NCBI GenBank assembly: GCA_903910385.1
Contig: CAIVZM010000050.1
Coordinates: forward strand, 1 to 64,000
Length of the DNA: 64,000 nucleotides
DNA from: an uncultured Armatimonadota bacterium
GTDB taxonomy: Bacteria > Armatimonadota > Armatimonadia > Armatimonadales > Armatimonadaceae
Direction of reading: 5' to 3'
Below are positions 42,852 to 52,423 of this stretch, in pieces. The notes below the pieces were generated by a model. The model ran no database searches, was not told where the DNA came from, and worked only from the letters and a program-made list of their open reading frames with translations. Positions within the stretch are counted from its first letter, which is position 1. Each line of letters opens with the position of its first letter. The translations under genes were made by a program, and so were the position numbers.

Positions 42852-43099
42852 GTTATCCTCTTATCCTCGTTCTATTTGCGCTGAATTTCGCGTTAAGTCG
42901 TCGTTCAAGCCCGGTTGACTCCAGGAAAAAGGGAGACTTCCGGTTTTCGCCCTGAGAAAAATGGCTGTTACGAGAAACTTTCGACCTGACGCATTCACGA
43001 TTCTTTCATTTCTATCTGGTATGGTTGGTTCAGGAAAAAGCGCGTCGTAAAGGTCTCAGACGACGCGCCCCGTTGCCGCAACCGGAAAAGTATAGCACA

Positions 43100-44176
43100 A
43101 TGGAATGGACTACATTGAATATGACACCTGCCTATTCGAACGGTTCCGTCCCGGCGATACCGCTAACGGAGCGACCGGTTCTCTCTCTTATACTGCCTAT
43201 CTACAACGAAGAGGCGGTGATTCCCACGTTGCTTGCCCGGTTAGATACCGTGGTCGCACAGTTGACGGAAGAAAATGGTTTCACAGAAACCATCTTCGTG
43301 AACGATGGTTCACGGGACGCTTCCATTCAACTGTTGATCGAAGCGGCGAAGTCGCGGCCTTATATGCGCGTCCTCAATTTCTCCCGTAACTTCGGTCATC
43401 AGGTAGCGGTGACGGCGGGAATGAACCATGCCTCCGGGCAGGCGGTAGTGTTGATGGACGCCGATTTGCAAGACCCGCCCGAACTGCTCCCGCAGATGAT
43501 TGCGTTATGGCGCGAAGGTTGGGAAGTGGTCTACGCCGTTCGGACGCAACGGGAAGGGGAGACTGCCTTCAAGAAACTGACTGCGTCCCTCTTCTATCGT
43601 CTTCTGCAACGCCTGACCAATGTGTCTATCCCGGCGGATACTGGCGATTTTCGCCTGATGGATCGCAAGGTGGTCGATGCACTCAATTCGATGGGCGAAC
43701 ACCATCGGTTTCTACGTGGCATGGCAGCCTGGGTCGGGTTCAAGCAGAAAGGTTTACCCTACAAGCGGGACGCCCGCGCCGCTGGAGAGACGAAATACCC
43801 GTTCCGCAAAATGTGGGCGCTGGCAATGGATGCGGTCTGCGCGTTTTCTATCGCGCCTTTGAAAATGGCGACCCGCCTCGGCGTTTCTATCGCCTGCCTT
43901 TCTATTCTGTATGGAATCATTACCATCATCCGCTTCCTGATGTCGGACGGGACTTTTCAACCGGGTTGGGCAAGTATTATCGTCGTTTTATCCCTCCTTT
44001 CCGGCGTCCAGTTAATCACGCTTGGCATTGTTGGGGAGTATATAGGACGCATCTATGATGAAGTCAAAGGGCGTCCTCTCTATCTGATCAGCGACAAAAT
44101 CGGTTTCGATCAACCACGGGTGAAACAGCCGGAAAAAGAATTGTTACCAACAACCCTGCGCCAGAATGGAGATTGA
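43100..44176 (+). CDS. GtrB/DPM1-like membrane glycosyltransferase family 2
   Basis: 358 residues from ATG 43100; the open frame reaches back to 43025, but that part contains a 9-bp hairpin (43040-43048 with 43060-43068), so it is taken as leader. GT-A signatures: LSLILPIYNEEAVIPTLLAR, IFVNDGSRDAS, LMDADLQDPPELLPQM (DxD-like DAD) and GDFRLMDRKVVDALN. Two C-terminal membrane spans (CLSILYGIITIIRFLM, then IIVVLSLLSGVQLITLGIVG) and the GEYIGRIYDEVKGRPLYLIS tail match bactoprenol glucosyl/mannosyl transferases. It likely loads a sugar onto undecaprenyl phosphate for envelope glycosylation. Confidence 0.92.
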   Translation: MEWTTLNMTPAYSNGSVPAIPLTERPVLSLILPIYNEEAVIPTLLARLDTVVAQLTEENGFTETIFVNDGSRDASIQLLIEAAKSRPYMRVLNFSRNFGHQVAVTAGMNHASGQAVVLMDADLQDPPELLPQMIALWREGWEVVYAVRTQREGETAFKKLTASLFYRLLQRLTNVSIPADTGDFRLMDRKVVDALNSMGEHHRFLRGMAAWVGFKQKGLPYKRDARAAGETKYPFRKMWALAMDAVCAFSIAPLKMATRLGVSIACLSILYGIITIIRFLMSDGTFQPGWASIIVVLSLLSGVQLITLGIVGEYIGRIYDEVKGRPLYLISDKIGFDQPRVKQPEKELLPTTLRQNGD

Positions 44177-44232
44177 GATTTTCTCCTGTGTCGACAGGAA
44201 GAATACTGTCGCCAAAACCAACTGAAACGAAA

Positions 44233-45201
44233 ATGTCCGAGGTAAATTCCGAAAACCGCGCCGGTTCCGCTCTTTCCTTTGTTGATCTGTTTTGCGGTAT
44301 CGGCGGATTTCATCTTGCTGCCACGATGGCATGTCAGGATAGAGGAAAGACGGCGCAATGTGTCTTCGCTTCTGATATTGACCCTGATTCCCAGAAGGCG
44401 TACGCCACAAATTTCGGCATCATACCGCGGGGCGATATTACTCAGGTGGATGTGAGCGATATTCCGGAACACGATATTTTATTCGGCGGTTTCCCCTGTC
44501 AGGCGTTTTCGATTTGCGGTGATCGTAAAGGTTTCGAGGATGCACGCGGCACGTTGTTCTTCGAAATCGCACGGATTCTGAGCGTAAGACGACCTGCCGC
44601 TTTCGTGCTGGAAAATGTGAAGCAGTTACGTGGGCATGACGGTGGTAAAACGCTCTCGGTGATTCTGAGATCACTGAATTCCATTGGCTATACTGTCGAT
44701 TGGCGGATTCTGAATGCTCTCGATTTCGGACTGCCGCAAAAGCGTGAACGGATATTTATCGTCGGTTTTCGTGAACCTCATGACTTTGTGTGGCCCGCCG
44801 GTGATTTTCCTAGAAAGACGCTTTTAGAAATTCTGGAGTGTGAGGAAGATATTTCCGATTTCTACAGAGCGTCGCCGAAAATCCGTCAGTCGCGCCTTCA
44901 AAAAAGGGAAGGCAAGAAGGAATGGGACGAACCTACCATCTGGCATGAAAACAAGGGGGGCAATATCAGCGCTCTACCGTACTCCTGCGCCATGCGAGCG
45001 GGCGCATCCTATAACTACCTGCTGGTCAATGGGGAAAGACGCCTGACGGAACGCGAAATGTTGCGCCTTCAAGGATTCCCGGACGAATTCAAAGTTGTGT
45101 GCGGTTACCATGCCACCCGTAAGCAGGCTGGTAATAGTGTTGCGGTATCGTGCGTCAAAGCGGTGGTAGGCTCCGTAATCGACGCACTGGCGAAAGGATA
45201 A
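44233..45201 (+). CDS. Orphan C5 DNA cytosine methyltransferase
   Basis: 322 residues from ATG 44233 (family start; the longer frame only adds 20 atypical residues). Motif I FVDLFCGIGGFHLA (16-29), catalytic motif IV GGFPCQAFSICGDRKGFED (about 86-104), motif VI FVLENVKQL, motif VIII LPQKRERIFIVGF, then a short target-recognition region, motif IX RRLTEREMLRLQGFPDEF and motif X GNSVAV. It transfers a methyl group from SAM to C5 of cytosine; the recognition site is not predictable. No endonuclease gene is adjacent, so it is either solitary or part of a broken restriction system. Confidence 0.93.
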   Translation: MSEVNSENRAGSALSFVDLFCGIGGFHLAATMACQDRGKTAQCVFASDIDPDSQKAYATNFGIIPRGDITQVDVSDIPEHDILFGGFPCQAFSICGDRKGFEDARGTLFFEIARILSVRRPAAFVLENVKQLRGHDGGKTLSVILRSLNSIGYTVDWRILNALDFGLPQKRERIFIVGFREPHDFVWPAGDFPRKTLLEILECEEDISDFYRASPKIRQSRLQKREGKKEWDEPTIWHENKGGNISALPYSCAMRAGASYNYLLVNGERRLTEREMLRLQGFPDEFKVVCGYHATRKQAGNSVAVSCVKAVVGSVIDALAKG

Positions 45202-45294
45202 GACCGCCTGACATTACGAGTGAATCGCCTGTAAGAAAATCCCGGAAAATATGAAACAGGTGAACGATTGCAGACTATTACATTCTATAGGAGA

Positions 45295-45377
45295 TGCCCA
45301 AGACAGGATTCGAACCTGCACGCCCTTACGAGCAGGGGATTTTAAGTCCCCGGTGTCTGCCATTCCACCACCTGGGC
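45295..45377 (-). tRNA. tRNA-Leu (anticodon UAA)
   Basis: 83 nt on the minus strand. The acceptor stem is GCCCAGG with CTTGGGC, discriminator A, and the T-loop is GGTTCGAATCC. The anticodon stem GGGGA/TCCCC encloses CTTAAAA, so the anticodon is TAA. A long variable arm (TGCTCGTAAGGGCG) marks it as class II. CCA is not encoded. Confidence 0.95.
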
Positions 45378-45432
45378 AAGCGGTTTTTAAACAGGAGTTA
45401 TTTTAGCGCAGGTTGACGCTATTCACAACCTC

Positions 45433-45463
45433 TTGATAAATGAGGAGGGTGATGTGGTATAAT
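45433..45463 (+). promoter_or_regulatory. Promoter upstream of the GH42-like giant gene
   Basis: TTGATA at 45433-45438 and a perfect TATAAT at 45458-45463. The 19-bp spacer is slightly long. It would give a leader of about 300 nt before the ATG at 45771. Confidence 0.5.
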
Positions 45464-45469
45464 CGGAAG

Positions 45470-45770
45470 GGAACAGCGGGCGCTATCCGTTGTCCGAAAC
45501 GTTGTTAAGACATTTGCGGGACAAAGAAGCGCCGCCTCACCGTTGTGCGCGTTTATGCAACGTTCCCCTGGAACGTCAAATTGCCGCGATCTTCAACGTT
45601 CGATACCAAAATCACTTTTTTAGGGCTGTCCCGCCCGCGATCCGCCGCCGCGCTTTCTTAACTCTATTAAGCGCTTTTCGGTTCGCTTCGTATTGATTGC
45701 GAAGCGTTGCGGTGTGCGCGTGAGCGCGGGCTGGGGACGCCCGACACAGAAAAACAGGAGCCTGGCCCTT
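45470..45770 (+). other. Long structured leader of the gene at 45771
   Basis: About 300 nt with no convincing gene (a 68-codon frame at 45490 has an atypical Arg/Cys-rich product). It holds small hairpins, for example 45684-45690 with 45700-45706, and a GC-rich segment just before the AGGAG at 45756-45760. Its length is unusual next to the many leaderless genes in this window. Confidence 0.45.
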
Positions 45771-48700
45771 ATGGCACGAAGGCGCAAAGCCGACGCCCTC
45801 GCCGTTGAAACGGCGATTGAGAATAACGATACAGAAAATCGTATCGAAGACACACTAAACATTGCTCAGACTGAGACAACCCCCCCAACTGTAGAGTCTT
45901 CCGCAGGGGAGATAGCGGGAAAAGCGGCGGTCGAACTAAGACCGCGACGGACAACGACGCGCCGTAAAGCTCCAGAAATAAAAACTGATGAAACCACGCC
46001 TGTCGCTATAACGGCGGCGGATGGTACTACCACCGGAGAATCGGTTACCACCGGAGAAGCCATTCCTGATTCGGGCGTTGCCACAAACGATCAGAAAGGG
46101 AACCGTGCGTCGGAGGCGACCCCTAAAACGGCGCAGCAAGATTCGCGATCGGGTGAATCGCTTGCCAGATCACGGCGTACCCGCAGTAAAAAAAGTCCTC
46201 AAGCCGCAATCACGACTGACCCCACCCGCGAAGAGGCTACTGCCCTTCTAGAAGGTCTGACGCGTGGTCTCACCGCGCCGGTTGGAGCGTCATTAGTTGT
46301 AGTGACACTAGTTGGAGCGTCATTACCGGATGCAGTCGAAGCGCAGGAGGCGCCTGTCGATACGGTAATAGGCGACGAGCTATCGTCCGAAATCGCTTCT
46401 TCCATCGTCTCATCCTCTGTCGTCGCTCCGTCCGAAGAAGATTATTCTCAGTATCTCAGTGATCCTGACTCTCCCCGTTCTGTCATAACGGTGACGATTG
46501 ACGCTCCTGTAGAATCCGTGGATATATCTGCGGAAGCTACGGAAGCGGCTCCGGAAAAAACGGGCCGTTCCCGACGGCGCGGAAGAGGAAAGCCGCAGAC
46601 AGATAGCGCTCGGAACGGTGACGTTTCCGACACTTCGCAAACTCTTGCCACTTCGGGCGGAATCACCGATGCACCGAACGGTACGACCACGGCGGAAAGC
46701 GGTACGAAACGTGTCCGTGGACTACGGAAAGTTCGCGCTACCGGACCGACGATTATCGTTGCGCCCACCCTGACGGAAATCGCTCCCGCGCCTGTTATCG
46801 AAGCCGGTTCGGAAGCGTCTGAGACCAGTATCGAGAAACCGAAGCGGATCCGTGGTCTTCGGAATGTAACTCGTCCGGTTCCGGTCGTAATCGCCCCGCC
46901 GGTTGTGGTGGCTGAACCGGGACTGGAAATCTACAAGCCGCTTCCTGCGGAGGTTCTGGCGAATCTGGCGGAAACGCGGATCGTTGTGCAAAACGGCGTC
47001 CCGGAACTTCTGGTCAATGGCGAACCACGCTTTCCGGTTTGGTGCTTTGTCAACACCGAAGATGCGGAAGCGCGAACGATCGCCATCAGGCAAGTCCGCC
47101 TCGCTTATGAAGCGGGCGTCCGGTTCTTCTCGGTGCTGGCGCATTTGCCCTGGAAAACCCGTAGCGGAGAACGACGCTTCGAACCGCTCGATGAGGCGTT
47201 ACAGATTATCGCGGAAAACGCTCCGGAAGCGTTGATCCTGCCCCGTCTGTTGTTTTCACCGCTCAACTCGTGGATTCGAGCCAACGAAGACCAGATGACC
47301 CTTTTCTCCGATGATGAAAAGGGAGATATCTCTCTGGCGTCTCGCGTCTTCTGGGAAGAGGAAGCGGATTCCGCCCTTCGCGCCGCCGTAGAGCGGGTAG
47401 CGCAGGGGCCATACGCCGAGAAAGTGTTCGGATTCTATCTGGAACACGGCGAGTGGTTTTATGAAAAGGGACGGGGTTTCGACCGCTCTTCCGCCAATAT
47501 CGAAGGTTTCCGTTCCTGGCTGAAGACGCAGTACCGTAATAGCGTTGTCGCTCTGAGGTCTGCGTGGTTCGATGGCAGTGTCACCTTTGAGACGGCCCTC
47601 ATACCGGATTGGCCAACGCCGGAAGGTCCGTACCTGTTCTTCAGCGCACGGGAGCGACGGTATGCGGATTACTATCAGTATGCCAGCGATCAGATAACGC
47701 ATATTATCGCCCGTCTGGGGAAGGCGATCAAGGAAGCGTCCGGTGAACGCTCGGCGGTAGCAGTCAGTTACGGCTATAGTCTGGAACTGATGCGACCTGA
47801 TTCCGGACACCTTTCACTGGGCAATCTTCTGGAGTCGCCGTACATCGATATCCTTACCGGGCCGATCTCTTACTCCGGACGGTTGCCTGGCGGTTCGGCT
47901 CCCTTACCGGCTCCGGTGGACTCCGTTCACCTTGCCGGGAAATTGTGGGTTTTCGAGGACGATGCCAAGACGCACCTCGCTTTGGAAGGCGAGGACGAGA
48001 CCCCGGATACCTATAACCCGAAAATCGATACGGTCGAAGGTGTCCTTGCCGCTCATGCCCGTAACTTCGGCGCGGCTTTGGTACGTGGCGCAGGCATGTC
48101 GTTCATGGATCTGTGGGGACAGGGATGGCTCGCCGATCCGGCGATCTGGCAAAATATCGGGCGACTACGCTCTATTGGCGAACGTCTCGCGCAACTTCGA
48201 CGATCCGCCGGGAAGGCGGCGGCGGAACCGGATGTAGCAGTCTTTGTCGATGAGCGCTCATTTTTCGGCGTTCGTCATGAGGATAATCTGCTGGATGAGT
48301 TGATCGCACAGCATCGGGATACGCTTCTGCGTTCCGGGGCGCGTATCGGCTTCTATCTGTTGTCGGATTTGCTCAAGCCTAACTTCCCGAAATCGCCGCG
48401 CCTCTTCCTTTTTCTGAACGCTTTTCGGTTGCCAGACTCCATTCGTGCGGTTCTCAAAGCGCGATGGCAAAACGACGGGCGCACCCTGGCGTGGATTTAC
48501 GGTCCCGGAGCTCTGGAAGAAAGCGTCACGGAAGTTGCGGATGCGATCGGGATGACGTTGCAATTACAACCGTGGGGGTCGAAGGCGGGGACTCAAATCA
48601 GCAGTTCCGCCCGCTCTCCATTGACGGACGCCTTGCGTGGTCAGAAAATCGGCGATGAAGTACGTCTAAATCCCACCTATCATGTGGTAGACCCCAAGGC

Positions 48701-49847
48701 GCAACCGCTGGGTGAGTATGTCCACTCCGGGGGCGTCTCACTTGCCTTCCGCAAGCATCCGAGATGGCAAAGCGTCTTCATTGGCGAGCGAACGATGCCG
48801 TTGAGTCTGTTGCGCGGACTGTACCGCTTCGCCGGGGTTCCGACATACACGGTAGACGATGATACCGCTGCCATCGGGGATAACTCCCTGATTTTGCACT
48901 CCGCGCCGGGTGGTGGGACGACAGTTTACCTGCCGGAAGCGGGGGCGCTGGGCGATGCATTGACCGGCGAATCGTTGGCCTCCGATGGTTTTGGCGCACG
49001 TCTTTCGATGCCCGTTCGAGGAACGCGTTTCCTGATCTACGGTAAGAAGGAGATGCTTGCCGATTTCGGTATCGACGTTAGCCAGTCTCCGCCGGGTCTG
49101 ACAGAGAGCGAACTGCCCCCGTCGTCCTCTCCGTTCAATTTCGAGGAAAGCGACGATGTGCCGTTCTCGAACGCCACCGCCGCGACCAGCGAGGATGCCG
49201 AACTGTTTGAGGCGGCTCTTGCGGGCGATCTTCCGATTGTGGACAAGGATACGGGCGAAGAACAGAGTGAGAAAGTTGCGGAAGGGATAACCGCCGCAGA
49301 CGCTGCCGCTGCAGAAAGCGCCGCCCGGAAAAAACGCCGTCGTCGCCGGAGACGGGGACGGGGTAAAGGAGTGTTGGAAACCGGAGGAGAAGAAGGCTCC
49401 GGCTCCAACGAGAGCGAAGAGGATTCCGACGAGGAAAGCGACGATACAGAAGGGGATGAAGAGACCGTAGAAGCGACGATCAATGAAATTCCTGAAGAGA
49501 TTCCCATCGTTGTGATTGTCCCGGAAGTTACGCCCGTTCGTGTGCGTCCCTCTCTGGAAGAACTGTTGCCTTTTTCCGACACTCTTCTGGAATCTCCAGA
49601 TGGCGAATCGTCCCTACCGATTCCGGAGGAGTTCCTTCCGCTTGCTTCGGATGCGCTTCTGAGCGGAACCGGCGGAACCGCCAAACTGGTACGTCGCCGC
49701 CGACGCTCAACGCCCACAGGACGAGTGGTGGAGGCGACGGCGGAGGCGACGGTGGAAACGCCAGGGGATGCCGGGACAATTACCAGCGAAGACACGGTAT
49801 CGTCGCCGACGGACGCCCAACCGTTCCCTGATGATCTCCATGAATAG
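45771..49847 (+). CDS. Giant GH42-like protein framed by RNase E-like disordered tails
   Basis: 1358 residues from ATG 45771 (AGGAG upstream). Residues 1 to about 385 are disordered Ala/Thr/Glu/Ser-rich sequence with basic patches (ARSRRTRSKK, GRSRRRGRGKP) and a repeated KR(V/I)RGLR motif. About 400-1110 is a GH42-like unit: a barrel with PELLVNGEPRFPVWCFVNTE, GFYLEHGEWFY and AGKLWVFEDDAKTHLALEGE, then a Rossmann-like domain (FVDERSFFGVRHEDNLL, LFLFLNAFRLPDS and TLAWIYGPGALEES) like the trimerisation domain. The C-terminal part has KKRRRRRRGRGKG followed by a long Glu/Ser/Asp run, then LVRRRRRS. No signal peptide. Such basic/acidic tails are typical of RNA-binding proteins such as RNase E. 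Substrate and function are unknown; catalysis is uncertain. Confidence 0.8.
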   Translation: MARRRKADALAVETAIENNDTENRIEDTLNIAQTETTPPTVESSAGEIAGKAAVELRPRRTTTRRKAPEIKTDETTPVAITAADGTTTGESVTTGEAIPDSGVATNDQKGNRASEATPKTAQQDSRSGESLARSRRTRSKKSPQAAITTDPTREEATALLEGLTRGLTAPVGASLVVVTLVGASLPDAVEAQEAPVDTVIGDELSSEIASSIVSSSVVAPSEEDYSQYLSDPDSPRSVITVTIDAPVESVDISAEATEAAPEKTGRSRRRGRGKPQTDSARNGDVSDTSQTLATSGGITDAPNGTTTAESGTKRVRGLRKVRATGPTIIVAPTLTEIAPAPVIEAGSEASETSIEKPKRIRGLRNVTRPVPVVIAPPVVVAEPGLEIYKPLPAEVLANLAETRIVVQNGVPELLVNGEPRFPVWCFVNTEDAEARTIAIRQVRLAYEAGVRFFSVLAHLPWKTRSGERRFEPLDEALQIIAENAPEALILPRLLFSPLNSWIRANEDQMTLFSDDEKGDISLASRVFWEEEADSALRAAVERVAQGPYAEKVFGFYLEHGEWFYEKGRGFDRSSANIEGFRSWLKTQYRNSVVALRSAWFDGSVTFETALIPDWPTPEGPYLFFSARERRYADYYQYASDQITHIIARLGKAIKEASGERSAVAVSYGYSLELMRPDSGHLSLGNLLESPYIDILTGPISYSGRLPGGSAPLPAPVDSVHLAGKLWVFEDDAKTHLALEGEDETPDTYNPKIDTVEGVLAAHARNFGAALVRGAGMSFMDLWGQGWLADPAIWQNIGRLRSIGERLAQLRRSAGKAAAEPDVAVFVDERSFFGVRHEDNLLDELIAQHRDTLLRSGARIGFYLLSDLLKPNFPKSPRLFLFLNAFRLPDSIRAVLKARWQNDGRTLAWIYGPGALEESVTEVADAIGMTLQLQPWGSKAGTQISSSARSPLTDALRGQKIGDEVRLNPTYHVVDPKAQPLGEYVHSGGVSLAFRKHPRWQSVFIGERTMPLSLLRGLYRFAGVPTYTVDDDTAAIGDNSLILHSAPGGGTTVYLPEAGALGDALTGESLASDGFGARLSMPVRGTRFLIYGKKEMLADFGIDVSQSPPGLTESELPPSSSPFNFEESDDVPFSNATAATSEDAELFEAALAGDLPIVDKDTGEEQSEKVAEGITAADAAAAESAARKKRRRRRRRGRGKGVLETGGEEGSGSNESEEDSDEESDDTEGDEETVEATINEIPEEIPIVVIVPEVTPVRVRPSLEELLPFSDTLLESPDGESSLPIPEEFLPLASDALLSGTGGTAKLVRRRRRSTPTGRVVEATAEATVETPGDAGTITSEDTVSSPTDAQPFPDDLHE

Positions 49848-49894
49848 AGTGGGTAGCTCGCTCTAAGTAGCGAGTATCAAACGGCTAGTCATGA

Positions 49895-49929
49895 AAAAGC
49901 CCTTTCCGATTCTGTCGGAAAGGGCTTTT
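49895..49929. terminator. Bidirectional intrinsic terminator
   Basis: 15-bp inverted repeat (49895-49909 with 49915-49929) with a T-run after it on the plus strand and an A-run before it, between converging genes that end at 49847 and 49950. Confidence 0.85.
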
Positions 49930-49949
49930 TTGCGGTTTTCCTGTTACGA

Positions 49950-51032
49950 TTATCCGATAACGACTTCGCGCCCAGTTTCGGCGGAGCGGTAGATGGCGTC
50001 CATGATCTGCGTAACCATCATCGCCTGCTCGCCTGTGGCGGCGCCCATTTCCTCGATCGTGCGATTATCGCGGATCGCGGTCACGAAGGCTCGGATTTCT
50101 GCGCCATGCGTCGATCCGGCATCCGGTAGCCAACCGGGTTTCGTGTCCGTGAGAGTCCCGAATTCCTCGCGGTAGATAGTAATGTCATTACTGTATCCAT
50201 CGAGGAAAGCCCCCGCTTCCGTACCCATCAGGTGGGTGGAGAACTCCTCACGCGCGATATTGGCGATAAAGGAGGCTTCCAGTCCGATAGTGGCGCCGTT
50301 CTCCAGACGAATGAGCGCGGAAGCGAAGTCCTCGACGCCGTAATCTTCCGGTTTCCAGGTTCCCCACATGCCGATCATGCCGCCGGGTTTCGTTCCCATC
50401 TTGTTGTAGGTCTGCCCGGATGCCGCCACCGGTTTGGGGTGTCCCATCAGCCAGAGGGTCATATCGGTGATATGGACGCCGATATCGATCAACGGGCCGC
50501 CGCCGCTCCGGGATTTATCCAGAAAGTTCGGGGACGGCGGCACCTGTCGTCGTCGGATGGCTCGAGCGCGGGAGTAGTAGACCTCGCCGAATTCGCCAGC
50601 CGTGACCGCACGTTTCAAGCACTGAGCGCCGGAGCCAAAGCGCATATTGTAGCCAATTTGCAGCTTGTTTCCCGTCGATTTCGCGGCATCGATCATCGCC
50701 TGACATTCCGCCGGGTTCATCGCCATGGGCTTTTCGCAGAGGACATGCTTGCCCGCCTTAAGGGCATCCACGGTAGCGATAGAGTGCACTGCATTCGGAG
50801 TGCAGACAGAGACAGCGTCAATATCGTCGCGCTCCAGCATTTTCCGATAGTCTTCGTAGACGTCCGTGATTCCCCATTTTGTCTGCGCTGTCGCTAATTT
50901 GTCCGGTAGAATATCCGCCACCGCAACGATTTCACACAACTCGGGAATATTCCGGTATCCGGGCGTATGCGCGCCCTGCGCGATACCGCCAAATCCTATG
51001 ATACCAATTCGTACTTTTTTACCTTCCGACAT
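49950..51032 (-). CDS. Gfo/Idh/MocA family oxidoreductase
   Basis: 360 residues from ATG 51032 (MSEGKKVRIGII), preferred because the dinucleotide fold starts there; an in-frame ATG at 51056 adds 8 residues. Rossmann motif IGIIGFGGIAQGAHTPGY, EKP in VLCEKPMAMNPAECQAMIDA, and the C-terminal motif GGGPLIDIGVHITDMTLWLM. The last part matches the GGG-D-G-H-xxD signature of sugar dehydrogenases such as inositol 2-dehydrogenase-like enzymes. Cytosolic, NAD(P)-dependent; the substrate cannot be told. Confidence 0.9.
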   Translation of the reverse strand: MSEGKKVRIGIIGFGGIAQGAHTPGYRNIPELCEIVAVADILPDKLATAQTKWGITDVYEDYRKMLERDDIDAVSVCTPNAVHSIATVDALKAGKHVLCEKPMAMNPAECQAMIDAAKSTGNKLQIGYNMRFGSGAQCLKRAVTAGEFGEVYYSRARAIRRRQVPPSPNFLDKSRSGGGPLIDIGVHITDMTLWLMGHPKPVAASGQTYNKMGTKPGGMIGMWGTWKPEDYGVEDFASALIRLENGATIGLEASFIANIAREEFSTHLMGTEAGAFLDGYSNDITIYREEFGTLTDTKPGWLPDAGSTHGAEIRAFVTAIRDNRTIEEMGAATGEQAMMVTQIMDAIYRSAETGREVVIG

Positions 51033-51286
51033 AATCTTTGTTCTTTCCGCCTCCATGCGGTCTAACGCCGCCGGGCAATGTTTCCCGTTGCAGGGGACAG
51101 TTTCCTGCCATAAAAGGAATTTCTTGGTGAATAACAGTGACAGGGAATTGTTTCCGGGCGTTCGGGAATCTTCCTTCCATCACGGAGCAATATCGAAATC
51201 AACAGGACGCCAAGAGATGGAGGGAATATTTATTGTTTTATGTAATTTTAAAATTTAAAATCAAAAATAAAAGTCATGCGTCAGGA
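51033..51286. other. Intergenic region upstream of the first prepilin-like gene
   Basis: No gene is visible. From about 51226 to 51275 the sequence is almost pure A/T (TTTTAAAATTTAAAAT and more), which may act as an UP-type element or bend in front of the phased repeats that follow. Confidence 0.4.
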
Positions 51287-51351
51287 TTTGACATTTTCTT
51301 AATATTTTCTTAATACTATCTTAATGCATTTGAGCAAAACTGTTGTATAAT
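51287..51351 (+). promoter_or_regulatory. 11-bp-phased direct repeats and -10 box before a prepilin-like gene
   Basis: TTTGAC at 51287 and CTTAAT at 51298, 51309 and 51320 are spaced exactly 11 bp apart. A perfect TATAAT is at 51346-51351, and no good -35 box exists at the right distance. Tandem half-sites at 11-bp steps that run into the -35 position are typical for PhoB/OmpR-family activators. A small hairpin (51392-51398 with 51401-51407) then precedes the GGAG site. Confidence 0.55.
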
Positions 51352-51419
51352 AGCACGTTAGGTGCATTTCCTTACCGCACTATATTTATGCTACGGCGAA
51401 CGCCGTAAACGGAGAATGT

Positions 51420-52340
51420 ATGCAGAATCGAAAGTTGGGAGCTTTTACGCTCATTGAACTTCTCGTGGTCATCGCTATTATTGCGATTCTCGCCGCTATT
51501 CTTTTCCCTGTATTCGCTCAGGCACGCGCCAAAGCTCGCGCCATTTCCTGCCTTTCCAACGTAAAGCAGATGGGCACCGCTTTCATGATGTATGTTCAGG
51601 ACTACGATGAAACCACCGTGTCCGGTCGTGGTGGCGGCTGGGAGTGGTGGACTGAACTGATGCCGTACATCAAGAACGTCGATGTCCTGTACTGCCCGGA
51701 TCGTATCAACGCTAACAGCGACGGCCCGCGCACACAGGGACGCTTCGCTCCCGATCCTCGATTAGGCGTTTGTGTCAGCGGTGGTTGGAATCTGAAGAAT
51801 CAGGTCGGTTATGGCTATAACTGGGGACCAATTGGCTGGCGTGGCGGCGGTCTGCTTGAATCCCAGCAACCAAACCCGGTAGCCTCGATTTGTGGCGCTA
51901 ACCATATTCCTGGCAAGTCGATTGCCGCAATCGATCAGCCTGCCGGTATGTTTGCGTTTGGCGATACCTGGGATACTCCTCGTATGACCATTGGTATTGG
52001 CTTCTCTGGCGATACCTGGGGTGGAACCTCCAATAAAGACCTTCGCCATAGCGGATTCCTGAACTACTGCTTCGTAGATGGTCACGCTAAAGCGATCAAG
52101 ATGCGTGCTGGCTATATGACCGGCGGCTTCAATGACAAGTTCATTATGCCGACCGACACAACCGGACTTGGTCGTACGGCTTACTGCGCTAATCCGGAAA
52201 CCACCATCGATACCATGGGAACTGGTGACGGCATGAATATCCCGCTTGGCATCAAGTGTGGCGATATTCCAAAGTGGATCAACGACAACTATCCTGTCTG
52301 CGCTTCCGGAGCCACGACAAACTGCTCTTTCAGCAACTAA
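51420..52340 (+). CDS. Prepilin-like secreted protein, DUF1559 / H-X9-DG class
   Basis: 306 residues; GGAG sits 5 nt before the ATG. The N-terminus [20 protein letters not shown] is a type IV prepilin/pseudopilin signal (cleavage after Gly-Ala-type leader, hydrophobic helix 12-33), followed by [20 protein letters not shown]. The mature domain is a globular beta-rich fold with many Trp/Gly residues ([15 protein letters not shown]) and ends with the H-X9-DG motif ([15 protein letters not shown]). Proteins of this class are abundant in Armatimonadota and Planctomycetes and are thought to form surface fibres or secreted scaffolds. A small lipoprotein gene follows. Confidence 0.9.
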   Translation: MQNRKLGAFTLIELLVVIAIIAILAAILFPVFAQARAKARAISCLSNVKQMGTAFMMYVQDYDETTVSGRGGGWEWWTELMPYIKNVDVLYCPDRINANSDGPRTQGRFAPDPRLGVCVSGGWNLKNQVGYGYNWGPIGWRGGGLLESQQPNPVASICGANHIPGKSIAAIDQPAGMFAFGDTWDTPRMTIGIGFSGDTWGGTSNKDLRHSGFLNYCFVDGHAKAIKMRAGYMTGGFNDKFIMPTDTTGLGRTAYCANPETTIDTMGTGDGMNIPLGIKCGDIPKWINDNYPVCASGATTNCSFSN

Positions 52341-52373
52341 TTACCCTGCCGGGTAACATCACTGTGTTGAGGA

Positions 52374-52410
52374 ACTCCCGCCCATGGCTAAATCTGTCAT
52401 GGGCGGGAGT
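52374..52410 (+). terminator. Hairpin between prepilin-like gene and lipoprotein gene
   Basis: 13-bp perfect inverted repeat (52374-52386 with 52398-52410). It ends just before the start of the lipoprotein at 52424 and could lower expression of that gene relative to the prepilin gene. Confidence 0.6.
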
Positions 52411-52423
52411 ATTGGTAATATCT

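Noticed and set aside
45490-45696. Possible 68-codon gene in the leader of the GH42-like gene
   Set aside because: Arg/Cys/Phe-rich product, no ribosome-binding site and no recognisable domain; more likely leader RNA.
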